Source: Denitromonas ohlonensis
GTDB lineage: Bacteria > Pseudomonadota > Gammaproteobacteria > Burkholderiales > Rhodocyclaceae
Direction: 5' to 3'
DNA: 64,000 nt
Assembly: GCF_007625205.1 (NCBI RefSeq)
Contig: NZ_VMNI01000010.1
Coordinates: forward strand, 1 to 64,000
A model generated the notes under the pieces. The model did not search any database. It was not told where the DNA came from and worked only from the letters and a program-made list of their open reading frames with translations. A program made the translations under genes and the position numbers. How positions within the stretch are numbered: position 1 is the stretch's first letter; each line of letters starts with the position of its first letter. Of the stretch, positions 26,117 through 34,713 are shown piece by piece.

Positions 26117-26269
26117 GATGGTCTCATTTTTCCGGGTTGTCGCTATTTACGGCGCGTGGCACGCTGGACTTGAGCTTTGCGACGGGGCGGTGCAGACGCC
26201 GCGGATGAATTCGTTATAATCTTTTGGGATGGGCGCTTGCGCTTCGCGCGGGCCGAGACGGAGAAGCAT

Positions 26270-27268
26270 GTGAAAGGGTCTTTCAAGGCGTTTCTGATCG
26301 AGCAGGCTGAAGACAAAACCATACGCGCAGGGATGCAGTCCCTGAGCCCCGATGACCTGGATGTGGGCGAGGTGTTGATCCGGGTGCACTACTCGAGCAT
26401 CAACTACAAGGATGCCCTCGCCGCGACGGGCAAGGGCAAGATCATTCGCCGCTTTCCGTGTGTGGGCGGCATCGATTTGTCGGGTGAAGTGGTCGAGAGT
26501 TCGGATCCGCGGTTTTCTGCCGGCGATCCGGTGATCGCGACCAGCTTTGATATTGGCGTGGCCCACCATGGTGGCTATGCCGAGTACGCGCGCATTCCCG
26601 CCAAATGGGTGGTGGCGCTGCCCGAGGGCTTGAGTCTGTTCGAGGCGATGGCCTTGGGGACGGCGGGTTTCACCGCGGCGCTGGGGGTGCAGCGCATGGA
26701 AGACAACGGCCTGCGGCCCGATAATGGCCCGGTCGTGGTGTCCGGCGCGACCGGCGGTGTGGGCAGTCTGGCGATCGACATTCTGGCGGCCGCCGGTTAT
26801 TCGGTCACGGCGCTGACCGGCAAGGCCTCTGAAGAAGACTATCTGCGCTCGCTGGGTGCCAGCGATATCCTGCTGCGCGAATCGATCGATTTCGACAAGG
26901 TTCGCGCGCTCGAAGGGGCGCGCTGGGCCGGCGCGGTGGACAACACCGGCGGCAAGATCCTGCACTGGATGCTGGCGACCATGCAGCAGGCCGGCACGGT
27001 GGCCAGTATTGGCAATGCGGCAGGCTTTGATCTTGATACCAGCGTGTTTCCGTTCATCCTGCGCGGCGTGAGCTTGCTCGGTGTGGACTCCGGTTACATC
27101 GGGTTCCCGGTGCGCCAGCAGATCTGGGACAGGCTGGCCACCAATTTGCGCCCGCGTCACCTCGAGGCGGTTACGCAGACCATCGATTTTGACGCGTTGC
27201 CGACCGCCTTTGATGATTTCATCGCCGGGCGCATTCGCGGCCGTACCGTAGTTCGGATTGGCGCGTGA
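26270..27268 (+). CDS. YhdH/AcuI-type NADPH-dependent oxidoreductase (acrylyl-CoA reductase-like)
   Basis: A 332-residue zinc-independent medium-chain reductase. LIRVHYSSINYKDALAATGKGKIIRRFP is the YhdH/AcuI signature and VVSGATGGVGSLAIDILAAAGY is the NADPH-binding loop. The best start is the GTG at 26270, with GGAG about 7 bases upstream; the longer open frame adds unrelated residues. AcuI converts acryloyl-CoA to propionyl-CoA, and prpE lies 1.3 kb downstream on the same strand, so a link to C3 metabolism is reasonable but unproven. Confidence 0.85.
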   Translation: MKGSFKAFLIEQAEDKTIRAGMQSLSPDDLDVGEVLIRVHYSSINYKDALAATGKGKIIRRFPCVGGIDLSGEVVESSDPRFSAGDPVIATSFDIGVAHHGGYAEYARIPAKWVVALPEGLSLFEAMALGTAGFTAALGVQRMEDNGLRPDNGPVVVSGATGGVGSLAIDILAAAGYSVTALTGKASEEDYLRSLGASDILLRESIDFDKVRALEGARWAGAVDNTGGKILHWMLATMQQAGTVASIGNAAGFDLDTSVFPFILRGVSLLGVDSGYIGFPVRQQIWDRLATNLRPRHLEAVTQTIDFDALPTAFDDFIAGRIRGRTVVRIGA

Positions 27269-27290
27269 GCGGTTTGGGGAGGAGTCCTTC

Positions 27291-28484
27291 GTGAGCGACG
27301 AGAGCATTTCGCTGCCGCGCGTGTTGATCGTCGATGACTCGCGCATGGTGCGCGCGTCGATCAGCCGCAATATTCGTGAGCGCTTCGACGTGCGCGAAGA
27401 AGCCGACGGCGAGGCTGGCTGGGAAGCGCTGCTGATCGATCCGTCGATCCAGGTGGTGATCTCCGATCTGGGTATGCCGCGGCTCGACGGCTATGGCCTG
27501 CTGGAGCGGATTCGATCATCCAAGCTGTCGCGCATTCATGAACTGCCGGTGATCATCATCTCCGGTGAAGAGGATGATGTGGCCCGCGTCAAGGCGCGCG
27601 AAATGGGCGCGACCGATTTCATCACCAAGGGCACGGGCACGGTCGAGCTACTCAGCCGCCTCGAAGCCCTGACTCGCCTGGCCCGCGCTACGCGCGAGCT
27701 CGAAGCCAGTCGCGAGGCGCTGGCCAGCCATAGCCCGGTCGACCCTGAGTCTGGCCTGGTCACGCAAGCTTATTTGAACTGGCACGGCAATCAGGAGCTC
27801 GCTCTGGCGCGGCGACGCAATGGCGATCTGGCCGCGATGGTGATCGTCATCGATCACTTCGACAAAATGGTGGCCGACTACGGCGTTCATATCACCGAGC
27901 TGATCAATCGCAAGCTGTCGAAAATTCTGTCGTCCAAGGTGCGCAAGGAAGACACCGTGGCGCAGATGGCGCAAGGGCAGTTTGCCGTGCTGTGCCCCAG
28001 CACCGATCTCGATGGCTGCTCGGCCTTCGCGCTGCGGCTGCAACGGGCCATCGACAAGCTGGTCATGACCTACCGGGACACGCGCATCCGCATGAGCGTT
28101 ACCGTTGGCATCGCCGCAGGGGCGGGGGCCAGTGAAGCGACAACACTCAGCCATCTGATCGGCTTGTCCGTCCAGCGTGCGCAAGCCGGCGTCAACGCCG
28201 GTGGCAGCAAGGTGATTGCCGAAAGCGGCGAGATCACGCCGGGAGAGCTCAGCCGTTTTGTGCGCCTGCCGGTCAGCATCGATCATGTGCTGATGCAGAT
28301 CCGCTCTGGCGCGACCAGCGAAGTGCTGTTGCGTCTGCCGGATGTCGCGGCAACGCTGATGCCGCTGCTCGACTTGATAGAATCCGAATTTCGTTGCGGG
28401 TTGCCGCTCGACGCATTGCGTCAGTTGCGTCGTCGGCCGCCCGGCGAAGAAGATCCCCATGAGGGAACAACAACAAAGCTATGA
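27291..28484 (+). CDS. Response regulator with degenerate GGDEF domain
   Basis: A 397-residue two-domain regulator. Residues 9-130 form a receiver domain: acidic pair D15-D16, phospho-acceptor D59 in VISDLGMP and K113 in FITKG. Residues from about 150 form a GGDEF-like domain in which the active motif is AQGQF (227-231), so it cannot make c-di-GMP. The inhibitory-site motif RxxD is kept exactly five residues upstream as RKED (218-221), so it may bind c-di-GMP. The GTG start at 27291 has GGGGAGGAG 6 bases before it. No histidine kinase is adjacent. Confidence 0.85.
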   Translation: MSDESISLPRVLIVDDSRMVRASISRNIRERFDVREEADGEAGWEALLIDPSIQVVISDLGMPRLDGYGLLERIRSSKLSRIHELPVIIISGEEDDVARVKAREMGATDFITKGTGTVELLSRLEALTRLARATRELEASREALASHSPVDPESGLVTQAYLNWHGNQELALARRRNGDLAAMVIVIDHFDKMVADYGVHITELINRKLSKILSSKVRKEDTVAQMAQGQFAVLCPSTDLDGCSAFALRLQRAIDKLVMTYRDTRIRMSVTVGIAAGAGASEATTLSHLIGLSVQRAQAGVNAGGSKVIAESGEITPGELSRFVRLPVSIDHVLMQIRSGATSEVLLRLPDVAATLMPLLDLIESEFRCGLPLDALRQLRRRPPGEEDPHEGTTTKL

Positions 28485-28514
28485 AATTAGCTGGCAGGAG
28501 CAACACCGTAGTAT

Positions 28515-28529
28515 TGACGTAGTACGTCA
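28515..28529. promoter_or_regulatory. Perfect palindrome upstream of prpE, candidate operator
   Basis: TGACGTA-G-TACGTCA is a perfect 15-bp inverted repeat, 40 bases before the prpE start codon and in the gap after the response regulator gene. Its position is right for an operator controlling prpE. The protein that would bind it is unknown. Confidence 0.45.
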
Positions 28530-28568
28530 CTCACAATCGAAGGGAATAATAGGGAGAGGATTGTTGTC

Positions 28569-30461
28569 ATGACGACATTTAAAGAGTTTCACCGCCGTTC
28601 CATTGAAGACCGGGATGGCTTCTGGAATGAGCAAGCGCAACTGATTGACTGGCACAAGGCACCGGAGCAGATTTGCGATTATTCGCGTCCGCCCTTCGTC
28701 AAGTGGTTCAAGGGGGGCGAGACCAACCTGTGCTACAACGCGGTCGATCGCCATGCCGCCAAACGGCCGAACGACAAGGCGCTGGTTTACATCTCGACCG
28801 AGACCAACGAAGAAGTGGTCTACAGCTTTGCCGAGTTGCAGCGCGAAGTCGAACGCATGGCGGCGATCTATCAGGATCTGGGCGTCAAGAAAGGCGATCG
28901 CGTTCTGATCTACATGCCGATGATTGCCGAAGCCGCATTTGCCATGCTGGCCTGCGCTCGTATTGGCGCGATCCACTCGGTGGTGTTCGGTGGTTTTGCG
29001 GCGGGTTCGCTCGCGACGCGTATCGACGATGCCAAGCCGGTGCTGATGGTCAGCTCCGATGCCGGCATGCGCAACGGCAAGGCCGTGCCATACAAGCATC
29101 TGGTCGATGAGGCCTGCAAGCTGGCGGAATTCCCGCCGGCCAAAGTGCTGCTCATCGACCGTGGCCTCGACAAGGGCTTCCCGAAAGTTGCCGGCCGCGA
29201 CGAAGATTACGCCAGCCTGCGCGCCAAGCACATGGATGCCCAGGTGCCGGTGGTCTGGGTTGAGTCCTCCGACCCCAGCTACATCCTGTACACCTCGGGC
29301 ACCACGGGCAAGCCGAAGGGCGTCCAGCGTGACACGGGTGGCTACGCCGTTGCATTGGCCGCATCGATGAAGCACATCTTTACCGGCGAAGCCGGCGAAA
29401 GCATGTTTGCCACCTCGGACATCGGCTGGGTGGTCGGTCACTCCTACATCATCTACGGTCCGCTGCTCGCCGGCATGGCGACCATCATGTACGAAGGCAC
29501 GCCGCTGCGTCCTGATGCCGGCATCTGGTGGCAGATCGTCGAGAAGTACAAGGTCAGCGTGATGTTCTCGGCGCCGACCGCGGTCCGCGTCCTCAAAAAG
29601 CAGGATCCGGCCTTCCTCAAGAAGCACGATCTGTCTTCGCTCAAGGCGCTGTTCCTGGCCGGCGAGCCGCTCGACGAGACCTCGCACGAGTGGATCATGA
29701 GCGAACTGGGTATTCCGGTCATCGACAACTACTGGCAGACCGAAACCGGCTGGCCGATTCTTGCCGTGTGCCGTGGCGTTGAAGACAGTCCGATCAAGCT
29801 CGGTTCGCCCGCCTTCCCGGTGTACGGATACGATCTGCGCCTGTTCCGCGAGGACGGTAGCGAATGCGATGCCAATGAAAAAGGCATCGTCGGTATCGTT
29901 CCGCCGCTGCCGCCGGGCTGCCTGTCCACGGTGTGGGGGCAGGACGACCGTTTCGTGTCGACCTATTTCAGCACCTTCAGCGATCCGGTCATCTACTCGT
30001 CGTCCGACTGGGGCATCCGTGACGACAAGGGCTACTACACGATCCTCGGCCGCATGGACGATGTGATCAACGTGGCCGGTCACCGTCTGGGAACCCGCGA
30101 GATTGAAGAAGCGGTCCAGACCCACCCGGCGATTGCCGAAGTGGCGGTGGTGGGTGTGGCCGATCAGCTCAAGGGGCAGATGCCGATGGCCTTTGCCGTG
30201 GTGAAGGACGCATCGACTGCCGACACCGCCGAGAAGCGCGCCGCGCTTGAAAAGGAAGTGATGAAGCGGGTCGACAGCTCTTTGGGCGCCATTGCGCGCC
30301 CGGCCCGCGTCCTGTTCATCTCCGGTCTTCCCAAGACGCGTTCGGGCAAGCTGCTGCGTCGCTCCATCCAGGCGCTGGCCGAAGGTCGCGATCCGGGTGA
30401 TCTGACCACCATGGAAGATCCGGCTGCACTGGAGCAGATTCAGGCCGCACTGAAAGCCTAA
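28569..30461 (+). CDS. prpE: Propionyl-CoA synthetase
   Basis: A 630-residue AMP-forming acyl-CoA synthetase close to PrpE: N-terminal FWNEQAQLIDWHKAP, the P-loop YTSGTTGKPKGVQRDTGG, DIGWVVGHSYIIYGPL, YWQTETGWPI and the C-terminal catalytic Lys in TRSGKLLRRS. The QRDTGGY signature after the P-loop is typical of PrpE as against acetyl-CoA synthetase. It makes propionyl-CoA from propionate, normally for the 2-methylcitrate cycle, but no other prp gene is in the window. AGAGGA lies 8 bases before the ATG. A terminator follows. Confidence 0.93.
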   Translation: MTTFKEFHRRSIEDRDGFWNEQAQLIDWHKAPEQICDYSRPPFVKWFKGGETNLCYNAVDRHAAKRPNDKALVYISTETNEEVVYSFAELQREVERMAAIYQDLGVKKGDRVLIYMPMIAEAAFAMLACARIGAIHSVVFGGFAAGSLATRIDDAKPVLMVSSDAGMRNGKAVPYKHLVDEACKLAEFPPAKVLLIDRGLDKGFPKVAGRDEDYASLRAKHMDAQVPVVWVESSDPSYILYTSGTTGKPKGVQRDTGGYAVALAASMKHIFTGEAGESMFATSDIGWVVGHSYIIYGPLLAGMATIMYEGTPLRPDAGIWWQIVEKYKVSVMFSAPTAVRVLKKQDPAFLKKHDLSSLKALFLAGEPLDETSHEWIMSELGIPVIDNYWQTETGWPILAVCRGVEDSPIKLGSPAFPVYGYDLRLFREDGSECDANEKGIVGIVPPLPPGCLSTVWGQDDRFVSTYFSTFSDPVIYSSSDWGIRDDKGYYTILGRMDDVINVAGHRLGTREIEEAVQTHPAIAEVAVVGVADQLKGQMPMAFAVVKDASTADTAEKRAALEKEVMKRVDSSLGAIARPARVLFISGLPKTRSGKLLRRSIQALAEGRDPGDLTTMEDPAALEQIQAALKA

Positions 30462-30479
30462 GTGTTTGATGCTGAATTG

Positions 30480-30506
30480 AAAAAGCCCGCGAAAGCGGGC
30501 TTTTTC
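30480..30506. terminator. Bidirectional intrinsic terminator
   Basis: AAAAAGCCCGC-GAAA-GCGGGCTTTTT forms an 11-bp stem with a GAAA loop between the converging ends of prpE and the acyltransferase gene. The A and T tracts on the two sides let it work in both directions. Confidence 0.92.
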
Positions 30507-30522
30507 TTATCTGTCGCCAGTG

Positions 30523-31272
30523 TTATCGCGGTGGCGCGCTGGCATCGATCTGCGCCTGAATCACGCGCCAGATCGGTTTGACCATGAAGCGCAGCCCTTT
30601 GATGATGCCTTGTACGTCCATCATCGAGGGTACGCGGGTGCCGCGGTGCTCGACCGGGCCGCCGATCTGCGTGATTTCGACCCCCAGCTTGGAAAAATGG
30701 GAGGCCAGGCGGGGCTCGGTGAGGACAAAAAGCGTGTCGATGTTATTTCGTGCCGCCAGCGCGACCGACCCAAGATACAGGCCGATCGGAATGTAGGGGA
30801 AGCGCGGTTGGCGCCCCGCGAGTTCATAGTCGTCGTCGTGCAGCGCCACGGCAACATTTTGCTCTCCTTTGCGTCGCCGATAGGTTGAGCGCACGGCCAA
30901 GCGAGAGACTTCCGCGATACGTCGGCGGTCGAGCTTCATTGGATCAATGAGCCTGCGATCGATGGTGTGCGCGCAGGTTTTTTCGAAGGGCAGCAGTTCG
31001 TCCAGTGCGTCGGGCGGCGGCAGCACCAGGCGAATACAGCCGACCGACGGGTTGGGCGGCTGTGAGCCACGCAGCAGGCAGTGCAGGCTGTTGCTGTCGT
31101 AGGCGTCGGTTTCGCGGCGGTCCGGTCGCTCGGGCTCGAATTTGAGCTCTTCGCAGTAGACCTCGTGGCGCACACGAAAGACCTCGTCGCGCACGGCATC
31201 AGTGGCCGCGGCTTCGATCTGGAAGTACTTGCTGAAGCCGACACCGAGATTGAAGCGATCGAACAGTGACAT
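30523..31272 (-). CDS. PEP-CTERM/exosortase-associated acyltransferase (FeeM-like N-acyl amino acid synthase family)
   Basis: A 249-residue GNAT-fold enzyme. EVFRVRHEVYCEELKFEP at the N-terminus is the signature of the exosortase-system-associated acyltransferase family, which is related to autoinducer synthases and to FeeM N-acyl amino acid synthases. IAEVSRLAVRSTYRRR is the conserved core. FeeM enzymes acylate an amino acid (often Tyr) from acyl-ACP. It is the third gene of a minus-strand unit after two ABC permeases, and a PEP-CTERM protein is encoded 4.7 kb away. Its true product is unknown. Confidence 0.85.
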   Translation of the reverse strand: MSLFDRFNLGVGFSKYFQIEAAATDAVRDEVFRVRHEVYCEELKFEPERPDRRETDAYDSNSLHCLLRGSQPPNPSVGCIRLVLPPPDALDELLPFEKTCAHTIDRRLIDPMKLDRRRIAEVSRLAVRSTYRRRKGEQNVAVALHDDDYELAGRQPRFPYIPIGLYLGSVALAARNNIDTLFVLTEPRLASHFSKLGVEITQIGGPVEHRGTRVPSMMDVQGIIKGLRFMVKPIWRVIQAQIDASAPPR

Positions 31273-31299
31273 GATGACTCCTTGATATTCCGTTCGCGC

Positions 31300-32511
31300 T
31301 CAGACGCCCTGACGGAGTGCGTCGACGATCTGGGTCGACGCGACTCGGCGGGCGGGGAAGATGGCCGCCAGAACGGTGGCGACAAGTCCGATCACAAAGG
31401 CCACGGCGATGGTCGACGGCACGATGCGGATGAAGGCAACATAGCCCAGGTTGGCGTTGGGCGGCGGCGGCATCGGGATGCCAATGGCCGAGACGCCCAG
31501 CGCAACGCCGATGCCGACAAGCACGCCGAGACCGGCGCCGATCAGCCCGAGAATCGTACTTTCAACCAGCAGCAAGCGAAAAATGGCCGGCGGCCGGCTC
31601 CCGAGCGCGAGCATGGTGCCAAATTCGCTCTGGCGCTCAAACACGCTCATGTTGACGCTATTGACCACCGAGAGCAGCACCATGGCCAGAATGATGAGCT
31701 GAAGAATGCCGAACTGACGGTCGTAGAGCTGAACGGTTTTGTCGTAAAAGTCGGACAGCTGTCGCCAGTTGCGGATGTCGAGCTCGTCGGGGAGCGCCGC
31801 CTGGAGGCGCTGGTGGGCGGGCGAGGTGTCTTCGGTGCGGTGCAAGGAGACCACCAGCAGGTTGGCGCCCTCGGTCAGCATGAGTTGTTGTGCGGCCTGC
31901 AGCGGGATGCGCACCGTGCGCGCATCAAAGTCTTTGGAGAAACTCTGGAAGACGCCGATCACGTTCATGTCGATCGTATTCAGCGCGCCGCCCGCGGTGT
32001 TCATCACCAGGGTGACATGGTCGCCGGGCACGATGCCGAGCGCTTGGGCAACGCCCTGGCCGACGGTCATGCCAAAGGTGTCGTCGTCGTCAAGCTGGCG
32101 GCCCGCGGTGATCGACAGATAGCTGCCGAGTTGCGCCTCCTTGCGTGGCTCGATGCCCTCACCAACGATGGCCAGATCGCGTTTCCCGTTGTTGAGCAGG
32201 CCCGAAAAGCTCAGCCGGGCGGTGACGCCGCTGACCTCGGGGGTTTGCTCCAGTTGTGCCGCAACGCGGGCGGGGTCGGCAATCAGGAAGCGCTCGGGGT
32301 GCCGGGTGCCTTGCTCCAGATAACCGCGTTTGAAGACCTGGAAATGCCCGGTCTGCGAGTGAATGATCGCCTCGCCGAGCTGGACGAAGATGTCCGCCAC
32401 GAAGCCGCCCGAGACGATCAGGCCAGCGACACCGAAAACGATGGCCATCAACGTCATGCCGGTGCGCACTTTCTGGCGAAGCACATTGCGAAGGGCGAGT
32501 TTGATCAGCAT
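31300..32511 (-). CDS. FtsX/LolE-type ABC transporter permease
   Basis: A 403-residue inner-membrane permease of the MacB/LolC/E class: one N-terminal helix (LMAIVFGVAGLIVSGGFV), a large periplasmic core domain (about residues 45-270), and three C-terminal helices (LQLIILAMVLLSVVNSVNMSVF, then LLLVESTILGLIGAGLGVLVGIGVALG and IAVAFVIGLVATVLAAIFPARR). Five bases separate it from the upstream permease, so the two probably form a heterodimer. No ATP-binding subunit is encoded in this unit. Confidence 0.86.
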   Translation of the reverse strand: MLIKLALRNVLRQKVRTGMTLMAIVFGVAGLIVSGGFVADIFVQLGEAIIHSQTGHFQVFKRGYLEQGTRHPERFLIADPARVAAQLEQTPEVSGVTARLSFSGLLNNGKRDLAIVGEGIEPRKEAQLGSYLSITAGRQLDDDDTFGMTVGQGVAQALGIVPGDHVTLVMNTAGGALNTIDMNVIGVFQSFSKDFDARTVRIPLQAAQQLMLTEGANLLVVSLHRTEDTSPAHQRLQAALPDELDIRNWRQLSDFYDKTVQLYDRQFGILQLIILAMVLLSVVNSVNMSVFERQSEFGTMLALGSRPPAIFRLLLVESTILGLIGAGLGVLVGIGVALGVSAIGIPMPPPPNANLGYVAFIRIVPSTIAVAFVIGLVATVLAAIFPARRVASTQIVDALRQGV

Positions 32512-32516
32512 GGCGG

Positions 32517-33761
32517 TCAGCGCTGGTGACGCAGGGCGTCGACAATGATCATTCGGGAGGCCTTCCAGGCCGGGAAGACGCTGGCCAGAAGCGTGGTGGT
32601 GATCGCAAGCACGAGGGCGTCAAACGCGAGTGCGGGGGTAATGGCAATCTGCCCGGTGAAGCCGTGTGCCATGCCCGGCGGGGGTGGCATGGGAATGCCG
32701 ACGCTGGAAATGATCTGGCCGAGCAGCAGGCCGACGACAATGCCGCCCACGCCGCCAACCACGCCGATCAGAAGCCCTTCAGAGATGAACTGCTGCAGGA
32801 TGCCCTGGCGCTTCACCCCAATGGCCATGGCGGTGCCGATTTCGCTGGTGCGCTCGAGTACCGACATGGTCAAGGTGTTGGAAATGCTCAACACCACAAT
32901 CAGTGCGATCAGCAGGCGAACGACGCCCACCTGGCGGGTGAACAACTCAACGGTCTTGTTGTAGAAGTCGGCCAGATCGCTCCACGGCACGACGTCGAAG
33001 GCTTTCGGATCGAGCGAGGCGCGCAATTGCTGAACCGTTGCATCGGTGTGTGCGGTGTCGTCGAGGAGTACGACCCACGAGGTCGAGCCACTCACCCGCA
33101 TCAGACTCCGCGCAATGCCGATCGGCGCGCGCAGGACGACGTCGTCGTAGGCCTTGGTGATGGTGGCGAAGATGCCGGCCACCTGGCACTCGACCGCATT
33201 GACACCGCCGCCCGCGGTCGTGCCAAGCAGCACGATCGTGTCGCCGGGTTCGGCGCCAATGCTGGCGGCCAATCCCTCTCCGAGCAGGACGGAGTTCTCG
33301 GGGCTTTCGGTGAGATCCTTGCCGCGCAACACGGTGATGGCGCGGCTGATCGGTGCTTCGAGGTCGGGGGCGATGCCTTCGCCAATGAACGAGACCGTCG
33401 CGTCGCCCTTGCTGAGCAGGCCGCCAAAGGTCAGTCGTGGGGCGAGGGTCTTGATGGCTGGTGTTTTGGCGGATTGGGTGGTGTCGATCGGCGCTTCGTC
33501 GATCAGGTAGCGATACGGATCGGACTGGCCGCCAGACAGGAAGCCCGGGCGAACAAGCTGAATGTGGCCCAGCTGCGAGTGGATCGTCGATTCACGCATG
33601 TCGATGAAGATCCACTGGATGAATCCGCCTGCGAGCAGGAACGCTACCACCCCACCGCCCACGGTGCCGAGCGCAAACAAAGAGCGCCGGCGGTGACGCA
33701 AGAGATTTCTTGCGGCCAGCGTAATGTCTTGCTTCAGGCGTTGGAGAGCGTTGCGCCACAT
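32517..33761 (-). CDS. FtsX/LolE-type ABC transporter permease
   Basis: A 414-residue permease with the same layout as its downstream neighbour: RNLLRHRRRSLFALGTVGGGVVAFLLAGG at the start, a periplasmic core, and three C-terminal helices (LLIALIVVLSISNTLTMSVLERTSEIGTAMAIG; LLIGVVGGVGGIVVGLLLG; ALVLAITTTLLASVFPAWKA). It is the first gene of the minus-strand unit and is divergent from the ThiF gene with a 67-base gap, which suggests shared control. Such permeases usually move lipids, lipoproteins or acylated small molecules. Confidence 0.86.
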   Translation of the reverse strand: MWRNALQRLKQDITLAARNLLRHRRRSLFALGTVGGGVVAFLLAGGFIQWIFIDMRESTIHSQLGHIQLVRPGFLSGGQSDPYRYLIDEAPIDTTQSAKTPAIKTLAPRLTFGGLLSKGDATVSFIGEGIAPDLEAPISRAITVLRGKDLTESPENSVLLGEGLAASIGAEPGDTIVLLGTTAGGGVNAVECQVAGIFATITKAYDDVVLRAPIGIARSLMRVSGSTSWVVLLDDTAHTDATVQQLRASLDPKAFDVVPWSDLADFYNKTVELFTRQVGVVRLLIALIVVLSISNTLTMSVLERTSEIGTAMAIGVKRQGILQQFISEGLLIGVVGGVGGIVVGLLLGQIISSVGIPMPPPPGMAHGFTGQIAITPALAFDALVLAITTTLLASVFPAWKASRMIIVDALRHQR

Positions 33762-33828
33762 GGCAGTTTCATGTCGAGAAGGAGTTGCCTATGATAACGG
33801 TTCGATTTGCGGAAGATGAAGGTGTCGC

Positions 33829-34713
33829 ATGAGCGGGGCATTTGATTATGGTGCGGCATTCTCGAGAAATATCGGTTGGGTCACGGAGGACGAGCAGGCG
33901 GCGCTGAAGCGCAAGCGTGTTGCCATCGCCGGGATGGGCGGCGTCGGTGGCGTGCATTTGCTGACCTTGGCGCGCTTCGGCATCGGCGCTTTTTCGATTG
34001 CCGACTTCGATACATTTGATGTCGTCAACTTCAATCGTCAGGCCGGGGCCGTGGTATCGACGCTCGGGCAGCCCAAGGCCGAGGTCTTGTCCCGCATGGC
34101 AAAGGACATCAATCCTGAGCTGGATGTGAGGGTGTTCCCGGAGGGCGTGTCGGATGCCAATCTCGACACCTTTCTGGATGGCGCCGATCTCTATGTCGAT
34201 GGCCTCGATTTTTTTGCCTTCGCCGCCCGGCGCGCCACATTTGCGGCGTGTCGCCGACGGGGCATTCCGGCGATTACCGCAGCGCCGCTCGGAATGGGCG
34301 TGGCGTTTCTGTGCTTTACGCCCGAGAGCATGAGCTTTGAGGACTATTTCTGCCTCGACGACTGCGACGAGAACGAAATGGCGCTGCGATTCCTGCTCGG
34401 CCTGTCGCCCGCCATGCTACAGCGCAGCTATCTGGCCGACCCGTCGCGCGTGAATCTGGCGGAACATAAAGGACCTTCGACGATTGCCGCGTGCCAGCTG
34501 TGCGCCGGGGTGATCGCGACGGAGAGCGTCAAACTGCTGCTCGGTCGCGGCGGCGTGCCCGTGGCGCCACGCGGCTACCAGTTCGACGCGTATCGCAATC
34601 GCTTTACCCGCACCTGGCGACCCGGGGGTAATCGAAATCCGATCCAGAAAATCGGCCTGGCCATTGCACGCCGGCAACTGGCGGGCATGAAGAAGGCGTC
34701 ACATCATGGCTGA
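33829..34713 (+). CDS. ThiF/MoeB/E1-like adenylyltransferase
   Basis: A 294-residue E1-superfamily enzyme. VAIAGMGGVGGVHLLTLARFGIG is the ATP-binding glycine loop, IADFDTFDVVNFNRQ contains the conserved Asp and the Arg of the NxNRQ motif, and DGLDFFAFAARR aligns with the Mg-binding segment. A CxxC (CQLC) sits near residue 223, but the other zinc pair is replaced by CLDDC, so zinc binding is uncertain. These enzymes adenylate a C-terminal carboxylate, of a protein or a small molecule. Its stop overlaps the nitroreductase gene by 8 bases, so the two act together. Confidence 0.83.
   Translation: MSGAFDYGAAFSRNIGWVTEDEQAALKRKRVAIAGMGGVGGVHLLTLARFGIGAFSIADFDTFDVVNFNRQAGAVVSTLGQPKAEVLSRMAKDINPELDVRVFPEGVSDANLDTFLDGADLYVDGLDFFAFAARRATFAACRRRGIPAITAAPLGMGVAFLCFTPESMSFEDYFCLDDCDENEMALRFLLGLSPAMLQRSYLADPSRVNLAEHKGPSTIAACQLCAGVIATESVKLLLGRGGVPVAPRGYQFDAYRNRFTRTWRPGGNRNPIQKIGLAIARRQLAGMKKASHHG

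Noticed and set aside
28527-30125. 532-codon open frame on the minus strand opposite prpE
   Set aside because: It lies wholly antisense to a well-conserved enzyme gene and its His/Arg-rich translation has no recognisable motif. It is a product of high GC at third codon positions.
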